DNA from: DASQDN01 sp035630195
Lineage (GTDB): Bacteria > Acidobacteriota > Terriglobia > Bryobacterales > Bryobacteraceae
NCBI GenBank assembly: GCA_035630195.1
Contig: DASQLD010000388.1
Location: 1 to 15,572, forward strand
Length of the DNA: 15,572 bases
Direction of reading: 5' to 3'
Part shown: piece by piece, positions 1-5,815 of the stretch
Layout: the number at the start of each line of letters is the position of its first letter
Numbering within the stretch: position 1 is the stretch's first letter
Notes under the pieces: generated by a model
Seen by the model: the letters and a program-made list of their open reading frames with translations, nothing else
The model's database searches: none
What the model was told of the DNA's origin: nothing
Program-made: the position numbers and the translations under genes

Positions 1-702
1 TACAGGACCCGTGTAGACCATTTCCCTAAATGAGAACTCCCGCTCGATATCCCGGTAGTCCGTGTTCACCATGATCTTGATGTTGGGATGGTCCAGCATG
101 GATTCGAACATTCGGGTATAGCCGTGAAGAGGCATCGCTTGAAAAGTATCCGTAAAATACCTATCGTCGCGATTCGTCCGGACAGGTATCCGTGCCGTGA
201 CTGACGCATCCAGTTCCGAAGGATCTAGCCCCCATTGTTTGCGTGTATATCCACGAAACATCTTCTCGTATAATTCGCGGCCGACGCGCGCTACTACGAC
301 ATCTTCCGATGTACGGATCTGTGGCTTCGTTTCAGCGCGCGCACTGAAGAAATCCTCCAACTGATCTTCGGTCAGGCTCAGATCGTAGAGCTTATTGACT
401 GTGTCGAGGTTAATGGGAATCGGCACAAGTCTGCCGTCAACTTGCGCTAGCACACGGTGTTCATAGTCGCGCCACTTGGTGAACTGCGAAAGATATTGAA
501 ATACATCAGCGGAATTGGTGTGGAAGATATGTGGCCCGTATTTATGGACCAGAATACCTGCCTCATTGTAGTGGTCGTAGGCATTCCCGCCGATGTGGTT
601 GCGTCGATCGCAGATGAGCACTCGTTTATTGAACTTGCGAGCCAGCCTCTCGGCTATGACGCTGCCGGCGAAGCCGGCCCCGACCACGAGATAGTCAAAC
701 AT
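1..702 (-). CDS. glf: UDP-galactopyranose mutase, N-terminal 234 residues (3' end outside window)
   Basis: This flavoenzyme interconverts UDP-galactopyranose and UDP-galactofuranose in the cytoplasm and supplies the donor for galactofuranose-containing surface glycans. The protein opens with an FAD-binding Rossmann motif (MFDYLVVGAGFAGSVIAERL, residues 1-20). The family hallmarks RRNHIGGNAYD, the KYGPHIFHT segment and a later YTRKQWG block follow, all in family order. The ATG at 702 is chosen because translation begins directly at the Rossmann strand and an AAGGA-type ribosome binding site lies 10-15 nt upstream. The gene is last of three co-directional genes, 24 nt after the glycosyltransferase stop. 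It is intact as far as visible, but about the last third of a typical 370-390 residue enzyme lies beyond base 1. Family assignment is secure; the organism-specific glycan is unknown. Confidence 0.95.
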   Translation of the reverse strand, partial: MFDYLVVGAGFAGSVIAERLARKFNKRVLICDRRNHIGGNAYDHYNEAGILVHKYGPHIFHTNSADVFQYLSQFTKWRDYEHRVLAQVDGRLVPIPINLDTVNKLYDLSLTEDQLEDFFSARAETKPQIRTSEDVVVARVGRELYEKMFRGYTRKQWGLDPSELDASVTARIPVRTNRDDRYFTDTFQAMPLHGYTRMFESMLDHPNIKIMVNTDYRDIEREFSFREMVYTGPV

Positions 703-726
703 GACTGCTGCTGATCCTTTCCTTAA

Positions 727-1932
727 TTAGTCGCCAAGAGCGTTAACAGACAAAGATGTTGCAAGACTCGGTATCGAGGAATGTGCAGGTTCAAATGTTT
801 TGCTGCCGATTCGGCTCTCAATCAGATCCCTCATTCGCGTGTACGTGAGGTCCCAGGAGTTCTGCGCCAATGCATTGTCGACACGTTCTTTCCAATCCGC
901 GTCGTTTGCGTCCCGAACCAGCGCAAGTTCGATTTCTCGTATAAAGTCCTCGGCGTTGTCGGCGATCCGCACCATGCGTTGGACACCATAGGGGCGAACA
1001 ACGTCGGTGATAGAAGTGGACACAACGGGTTTACCAGCTGCGAGGTACTCGGGCGTCTTCGTTGGACTGATAAACCGTGTAGAGTCGTTATGCGCAAAAG
1101 GCAGCATAGCCGCGTCCCAACCTGCCATGTACGAGGGCAATTCCTTGTAGCTTTTCCCTCCCAGATAGTGAATGTTGGGATGTCGCGGAAGATCGGCAGG
1201 TTCGATCTTGACCACAGGCCCCACCATAATGAACTGATAATCTGGACGAAGCTTGGCCATCTCAGCGAGAAGCTGAATGTCCATGCGTTCATCGATCACG
1301 CCGCAAAATCCGATCCTTGGACGAGCAATATGCGCTTGATCGGCTGGTTCACCGCGGTGAGTACGAGCCTGAGCGAAGTGGCCGAACTCTATACTGCTGG
1401 GAAACACATGCAGATCATGATGGCGACCGAATTTGGCTTCGAAGAGACTTTGCCCGCCAGTAAACACGAGATCAGCGCGGCGCAGCAATTCAGCTTCACG
1501 ATCCTTCATCTCCTGCGGAGCGTCTTTGAAGGCCGACAATTCATCCATGCAGTCGAAAATAGTCATTCTTGGCCGCAGATGGGCTGAGAAGGACAACGCC
1601 ATTGGAGTGTAATACCAGAGCAAATAATCCTTGATCTGCCACTCAGCGAGAAGATTGTTCAGCAGGAGTTTTAAAATTGTATCCTGCGAGGCCCGACCGA
1701 GACCGTCCGGCATTTGGGGCACACAGATGTACACCCCGCTCTCCGAACATTTGTTCACTTCCATCCGAGGAGCGCCAGTCGCTGTAACGGGCTCTTCAAT
1801 AAAAAAAACTCTTTGGTCTTTGGCGAACCGGCTAAGGAGGTGTTGTGGTCGTTGATAAACGAATCCCCATCTGAGATGAGAGAGACACACGAGATCTGTG
1901 GGCATTATTCCCTTCTTTCTATCAAAAATCAT
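727..1932 (-). CDS. GT-B fold glycosyltransferase (GT1/GT4-like)
   Basis: A 401-residue cytoplasmic or membrane-associated glycosyltransferase, probably acting on a surface or exopolysaccharide intermediate. The N-terminal half (about 14-190) has the LSHLRWGFVYQRPQHLLSRF segment typical of this family. The C-terminal half has the nucleotide-sugar binding pattern around residues 286-305 (SPTKTPEYLAAGKPVVS), where E295 is the expected ribose-binding glutamate. There is no signal peptide or membrane segment. The ATG at 1932 is well supported by a strong Shine-Dalgarno AAGGAGG 8 nt upstream; a second ATG at residue 10 is less likely. It sits 28 nt after the hydrolase gene and 24 nt before glf, so an operon is likely. 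With a UDP-galactofuranose-forming neighbour it could be a galactofuranosyltransferase, but the sequence does not prove donor or acceptor. Confidence 0.85.
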   Translation of the reverse strand: MIFDRKKGIMPTDLVCLSHLRWGFVYQRPQHLLSRFAKDQRVFFIEEPVTATGAPRMEVNKCSESGVYICVPQMPDGLGRASQDTILKLLLNNLLAEWQIKDYLLWYYTPMALSFSAHLRPRMTIFDCMDELSAFKDAPQEMKDREAELLRRADLVFTGGQSLFEAKFGRHHDLHVFPSSIEFGHFAQARTHRGEPADQAHIARPRIGFCGVIDERMDIQLLAEMAKLRPDYQFIMVGPVVKIEPADLPRHPNIHYLGGKSYKELPSYMAGWDAAMLPFAHNDSTRFISPTKTPEYLAAGKPVVSTSITDVVRPYGVQRMVRIADNAEDFIREIELALVRDANDADWKERVDNALAQNSWDLTYTRMRDLIESRIGSKTFEPAHSSIPSLATSLSVNALGD

Positions 1933-1960
1933 GACTCGTCCTCCTTAAACACCAACGAAT

Positions 1961-3286
1961 TTAATGCGAGGCTCTGGCGCTAGTCTCTTCACGAAGATCA
2001 TGTGCCGGAGCTTGTATCCGATAGCGTCTGGCTTCAGCCCTACTGAGCGCCTGCTCAATTCGTACTGTCTGGATTCGAAGCTCTTCCGCCAGCGGTTTAT
2101 AGATTTCGCGATGGCCCGATTCGTTACAGTAATCCCACAATCCATTGTGGCAGTGACGTTCGTCATCCCACCCCGGATGATTCGTGATTGGATAAAGACA
2201 AATTCCCTCAATAGGAATTCCCTGGTCGATCGCATCGATAACCTCACCCGCTACGTAAGAAAGCCACTCGGGCCGAAGGTCGTCTTCGATTCCCGTCTCG
2301 GCTAAAAACAAAGGTCGCTCGTAGCGATGGTAAAGGTCGGCGAGCAGTTCGCTCAGCGGTCGGTAACGGCTGTCCGTGCGTTCGAGAAACTTAGCATCGA
2401 GCTCCCACTGGTTGTGGACATAGTAGTTGGCGCCGAGAATATCGAGATAATCCGGACGGCCGCCAAGTTGGGGCCATATTCGGCCCGCGATCATGTCGTG
2501 GGCTTCGAACTGCGCCAACGTGTAATCCGCTGCCACCTTCTTCTGCGCTTCGCTGGCCGTTTCCCCCGTCACAACGTTAATCACCGGATCCACTTGCACA
2601 AAGCGCGCATGAGGGGCAACATCGCGGATTGCCTCGATAGCCGCGATTGTTGCGCGTACCAGCTGACACTTCAATTCGAGACCGCGATTGACTGCAAATG
2701 GGTTGATAAAACCGTGATCGCCTCCACCCCATGCGACGAAAGATATTTCGTTCATCGGCGCGAAATACGGAGTATCGTCGGTTTCATTGAAGATGAGAAC
2801 AGCGAAGGCTCTTGCGAAAGCGCAGAATCGATGAACGAATTCCGGACGAAATATGTCGATATCGTCCGGCCATCCGTAGTGGCAAAGATCCCAAATGATT
2901 TGAGTTCCTGTTTCGCGGGCAGCCCGGACCATCGGTAGCACGCTCGACCACTCATATATATATGGTCGGCGTTCGATCAAGTGCCAGCGGATCGCATCGC
3001 GGGCGGACTTGATCCCAACACTCTTCAGTCTGTGATAATCTTCTCGGGCGTAAGTGTCATGACAAGTTGCGCCGATCATATCCAAACGCTTGCCATTGGC
3101 AAGCACGTGCGCAGAACTTTCAAACCCGCCGAGGAAAAAACTATTGAAGCCGCAACGCCTTATCAAATCGGCAACTCCATCCTGCCGGCCTTCTACACAC
3201 ACCTCACCTTCTGAGGGTTTACCGACACACGAACAATGTTTTAGGCCCTCGGAGACAGTATCTATAAGAGGGCGTAGAATTTCCAA
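1961..3286 (-). CDS. Clan GH-A glycoside hydrolase (beta-glucosidase-like)
   Basis: A TIM-barrel hydrolase of retaining type, resembling family 1-like beta-glucosidases. The acid/base glutamate is E180 in APMNEIS, and the nucleophile is E330 in FLAETG, at the ends of strands 4 and 7. Other clan GH-A features are WHLIE near residue 101, the DLCHYGWP segment at 133-140 and a late aromatic WDY at 384-386. No secretion signal is visible, so a cytoplasmic role is likely. The start is uncertain: TTG at 3286 gives 441 residues, while GTG at 3202 (AGAAGG upstream) or TTG at 3166 (GGATGGAG upstream) would begin closer to the conserved FFLGGFE strand. First gene of the operon with the glycosyltransferase and glf. 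A hydrolase fold inside a biosynthetic operon may act as a transglycosidase or trim intermediates; this is inference. Confidence 0.8.
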   Translation of the reverse strand: MEILRPLIDTVSEGLKHCSCVGKPSEGEVCVEGRQDGVADLIRRCGFNSFFLGGFESSAHVLANGKRLDMIGATCHDTYAREDYHRLKSVGIKSARDAIRWHLIERRPYIYEWSSVLPMVRAARETGTQIIWDLCHYGWPDDIDIFRPEFVHRFCAFARAFAVLIFNETDDTPYFAPMNEISFVAWGGGDHGFINPFAVNRGLELKCQLVRATIAAIEAIRDVAPHARFVQVDPVINVVTGETASEAQKKVAADYTLAQFEAHDMIAGRIWPQLGGRPDYLDILGANYYVHNQWELDAKFLERTDSRYRPLSELLADLYHRYERPLFLAETGIEDDLRPEWLSYVAGEVIDAIDQGIPIEGICLYPITNHPGWDDERHCHNGLWDYCNESGHREIYKPLAEELRIQTVRIEQALSRAEARRYRIQAPAHDLREETSARASH

Positions 3287-3360
3287 CCAGTTGCACAGTC
3301 GGGCGCTTTCGCGCGTTCCGCAGTCTGGTAGTGAGACTCAAAAACGTAGGGAAGGTTTCA

Positions 3361-3390
3361 TTGACCTCCGGTGTGAGGCTTTGCGATATT
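3361..3390 (+). promoter_or_regulatory. Candidate sigma70-type promoter for the YihY gene
   Basis: TTGACC at 3361-3366 (5 of 6 to the -35 consensus) is followed after 18 nt by GATATT at 3385-3390 (4 of 6 to the -10 consensus). It lies in the divergent 150-nt gap, with the ATG about 46 nt downstream of the -10. No matching promoter for the opposite operon stood out. This was found by eye and is unverified. Confidence 0.35.
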
Positions 3391-3436
3391 GAGCGTTGCT
3401 GCAACTTATTTATTCGCGTCTAACGAACGGTGAAGT

Positions 3437-4462
3437 ATGAGATCTGGTCCGCTTTCTACGCCCGGAATCGATGTAGATCCCAGTGTTCGCGTTAAATTGC
3501 GCCGTATTGCGCTCCTGAGTTGGAAGGAACTCTCCAATCTTATTGGAGAGGCCACCACGAATTGGATGGAACACAATGTTCCAAGGCTGAGCGCATCTGT
3601 TGCTTTCTATACATTGTTATCGCTCGCGCCGTTGCTAATCATCGTTATTGCCATCGGAGGAGCTGCCTTTGGTAGAGAAGCTGCCCAAGGCCATCTGGTG
3701 TGGCAGATTCAGGATTTAATCGGACGTGATGGGGCTGAAACGGTTCAGACGCTTCTGAAAGGAGCCAATAGACCCGCCACCGGAACGTGGGCAACATTAT
3801 TCGGTTTACTGACGCTGTTCTATGGCGCCGGCACCGTCGTAGCCGAACTTCGCGACGCGCTGAACATAATTTGGTGCGCCCCACCATCGAAGACATCGGG
3901 GTTGAACACGATACTGTCGATGATATTGGATCGTACGGTCGCCGCAGCCTTTGTTCTGGGTATCGGTTTTCTGCTTCTAATCTCTCTTGCGGTCAACGCT
4001 GCGCTTTCGGCGATTGGCGATCGCGTTGCCAGTTCCTTACCGCTGACTCCTTGGCTATTTAAGACGCTCGATTTTTTGATTACTTACGTCGTTATCGCAA
4101 TATTGTTTGCCTTGATGTACAAGTTCGTTCCAAATGTTGATATTGAGTGGCGAGACGTAATTCTCGGCGCCCTTCTGACGTCGCTATTATTCGGTTTGGG
4201 CAAGACCCTGATCGGTATTTACTTGGGAACGGCGGGAATTGCATCTACGTATGGAGCAGCGGGATCGCTTGTTGTTGTGCTGATTTGGGTGTATTATTCG
4301 GCGCAGATATTCTTTCTCGGCGCCGAATTCACACGTGCCTATGCTCAACTGTATGGATCGCACCCTTGCGACCGCGTGAGGGCCCCTATTCAAGTCGTAT
4401 CCAACATAGATAATCCCGAGCAGGCGCCCCCCGGCGAGTCCAGTTTGATAATTCGCCCTTAG
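3437..4462 (+). CDS. YihY/BrkB family inner-membrane protein
   Basis: A 341-residue polytopic membrane protein of the YihY/virulence factor BrkB family, historically mislabelled ribonuclease BN. The amphipathic N-terminus leads into NVPRLSASVAFYTLLSLAPL (48-67), the family signature. About six membrane segments can be seen, near residues 53-77, 118-138, 165-192, 210-231, 240-262 and 273-300. Further family motifs are FYGAGTVVAELRDALNIIW (128-146) and STYGAAGSLVVVLIWVYYSAQIFFLGAEFTRAY (270-302), the latter just before the soluble tail. Length is normal. Family members are implicated in envelope functions and in resistance to serum or antimicrobial peptides in some bacteria; the biochemical role is not established. 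It is divergent from the polysaccharide operon and is followed by the tRNA, so it is probably monocistronic. The ribosome binding site (GGTGAAG) is weak and very close to the ATG. Confidence 0.9.
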   Translation: MRSGPLSTPGIDVDPSVRVKLRRIALLSWKELSNLIGEATTNWMEHNVPRLSASVAFYTLLSLAPLLIIVIAIGGAAFGREAAQGHLVWQIQDLIGRDGAETVQTLLKGANRPATGTWATLFGLLTLFYGAGTVVAELRDALNIIWCAPPSKTSGLNTILSMILDRTVAAAFVLGIGFLLLISLAVNAALSAIGDRVASSLPLTPWLFKTLDFLITYVVIAILFALMYKFVPNVDIEWRDVILGALLTSLLFGLGKTLIGIYLGTAGIASTYGAAGSLVVVLIWVYYSAQIFFLGAEFTRAYAQLYGSHPCDRVRAPIQVVSNIDNPEQAPPGESSLIIRP

Positions 4463-4502
4463 GTCCGTTGTAAACTAAATCTTGACGCGCCCGCTTCGTT
4501 AT

Positions 4503-4576
4503 TCCCCGGTCGTCTAATGGTAGGACAGCGGCCTTTGGAGCCGTGAATCGTGGTTCGAGTCCATGCCGGGGAGCCA
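4503..4576 (+). tRNA. tRNA-Gln (anticodon UUG), CCA encoded
   Basis: A complete cloverleaf can be drawn. The acceptor stem is TCCCCGG (4503-4509) with CCGGGGA (4566-4572), all seven pairs canonical. The D-arm is GTCT/GGAC with loop AATGGTA. The anticodon stem is GCGGC/GCCGT with loop CTTTGGA, placing UUG at 4535-4537. The T-arm is CGTGG/CCATG with loop TTCGAGT. Then come discriminator G73 and genomic CCA (4574-4576). It starts 40 nt after the YihY stop. The island-like region begins directly after its 3' end, a common integration position; no second copy of the 3' tRNA end was seen in the window. Confidence 0.93.
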
Positions 4577-4873
4577 CCTGTATATTCAATCACTTACAGC
4601 GCACCTAACGAAAGTTTGTACGAATGCGTCGGGCTTAAGAAGTCTCTAAATTGCTGATGCAGCTTGCTTTCGACACAGAGCCGGGATTCGACAAAACCAA
4701 GTAGAGGAATCCAGATGCGAATCACGGTTCTCGTTGTCCGATGTAAAACAGCGGAGGACAAGAGGCGCATTTCGACTCCACCATCGGTCTTCCTGTTGAC
4801 CTTTACCCCAAGATCCAGAGCGGCGTAGTTTAAATAAACGGCGCGAATGCAAAGCATTGCGAAAGGGGGCAGT
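4577..4873. other. Spacer between tRNA-Gln and IS3 orfA; no gene recognised
   Basis: About 300 nt hold only short open frames on either strand (for example an 87-codon minus frame at 4594-4857) without recognisable protein similarity or a convincing ribosome binding site. An AAAGGGGG Shine-Dalgarno for the IS3 orfA lies at 4863-4869. The IS3 left inverted repeat should be in this stretch, but I could not identify one. This is where an integrated element would begin if the tRNA is the attachment site. Confidence 0.5.
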
Positions 4874-5140
4874 ATGAAGAAGAGCCCGTACAGCGAAGAG
4901 CAGATAATCGGGATCCTGAAGGAGCACGAGGCGGGGCTTAAGACCGCTGATGTGTGTCAGAAGCACGGGATCTCGCCCGCGACGTTCTACTTGTGGAAGG
5001 CGAAGTTCGGCGGCATGGACGTGAACGAAGCCAAGCGGCTGAGGCACCTGGAGCAGGAGAACTCGAAGCTGAAGCGGCTGGTGGCGGATCTGACGCTGGA
5101 CAATGTAGCGCTGAAGGAACTGGCATCCCGAAACTGGTGA
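4874..5140 (+). CDS. IS3-family transposase OrfA
   Basis: An 88-residue OrfA with the usual two parts. Residues 5-45 form a helix-turn-helix DNA-binding domain (YSEEQIIGILKEHEAG, then a recognition helix at SPATFYLWKAKF). Residues 52-84 form a leucine-zipper-like coiled coil (LRHLEQENSKLKRLVADL) used to oligomerise. The ATG at 4874 is preferred over an in-frame ATG at 4847 because it matches the family start (MKKS) and has AAAGGGGG 4 nt upstream. The reading frame is intact and of normal length. In the intact element the ribosome would slip -1 near the end of orfA to make the OrfAB fusion. Here OrfB is broken, so only OrfA, which can act as a repressor in this family, would be made. Confidence 0.88.
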   Translation: MKKSPYSEEQIIGILKEHEAGLKTADVCQKHGISPATFYLWKAKFGGMDVNEAKRLRHLEQENSKLKRLVADLTLDNVALKELASRNW

Positions 5141-5719
5141 AGCCTGCAGCGCGACGGCATGCGGCTACGGAGCTGATGGAGCAACAAGGGATATCAGAAC
5201 GTCGCGTATGCAGGCTTACCGGACTGAGTCGAGCGGTGCTGTGGTACAAACCTATGCCGCGGCAAGATCAGGAAGTTCGAGAACGCATACGCGAAATCTG
5301 CCCGCAACGACAGCGATTTTACGCATCACGGCGATGCTGAAGCGAGAGGGTTGGAACCATAAGGCCGTGTATCGGATTTGCCGCCAAGAACAATTGCTGG
5401 TCACGGGCCACCGGCGTAAACGCTTAAGGCGTCCGGCTTCGGCGCTGGAGTTGGCAACGCGTGTGAACCAGCGATGGGCTATGGACTTTGTGCAGGACGC
5501 ACTGTCGGACGGCCGCATGCTGCGCATTCTCACGGTCGAAGATACATGGAGCCGTGAAGCGCTGGCCTGCGTAGCGGATACCTCGATCTCAGGCCTGCGT
5601 ATTCGGCGCGAACTAACACGGCTCGTCAAAGAACGTGGGAAATGCCGGAGGAAATCCGGGTTGACAATGGTGCTGAAATGATCGGCCGAGCAGTAACGAG
5701 TTGGTGCGAAGCCATCGGG
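4874..5719 (+). mobile_element. IS3-family insertion sequence remnant (IS407-like)
   Basis: The element has the two-gene layout of IS3 elements: an intact orfA (4874-5140) and an orfB in the -1 frame that is broken twice and truncated. Recognisable transposase sequence ends near 5719, before the region that should contain the third catalytic residue (E) of the DDE triad. No terminal inverted repeats or target duplication could be identified. The element is dead by itself. It lies immediately upstream of the membrane-anchored TIR gene, which fits turnover at the island edge. Confidence 0.85.
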
Positions 5720-5815
5720 AATCGCGCAGGTGAAATGTCCCAGCAAAGCAACCGCAGAGTTTTTCTCGTGAGTGCATGGAGCAGTCGACGGGAGCGATGG
5801 CAGAATAGTCCCTGA
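5122..5815 (+). pseudogene. IS3-family transposase OrfB, frameshifted and truncated
   Basis: The catalytic half of the IS3 transposase lies in three frames. The first segment (from about 5122) reads PKLVKPAARRHAATELMEQQ and stops at 5338-5340. Near 5316-5325 the frame shifts into ITAMLKREGW, continuing through NQRWAMDFVQDALSDG (integrase core, first catalytic D) to a stop near 5680. A second shift near 5637-5643 restores MPEEIRVDNGAEMIGRAV (second catalytic D). Homology ends around WCEAIG at 5719; the remaining open frame to TGA at 5813-5815 is not transposase. The third acidic residue and C-terminus are missing. The terminal TGA overlaps the ATG of the next gene (TGATG), probably by chance. 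Confidence 0.85.

Noticed and set aside
781..1587. 268-codon plus-strand open frame
   Set aside because: It is antisense to the glycosyltransferase, which has clear family motifs and a strong ribosome binding site; no motifs in the shadow.
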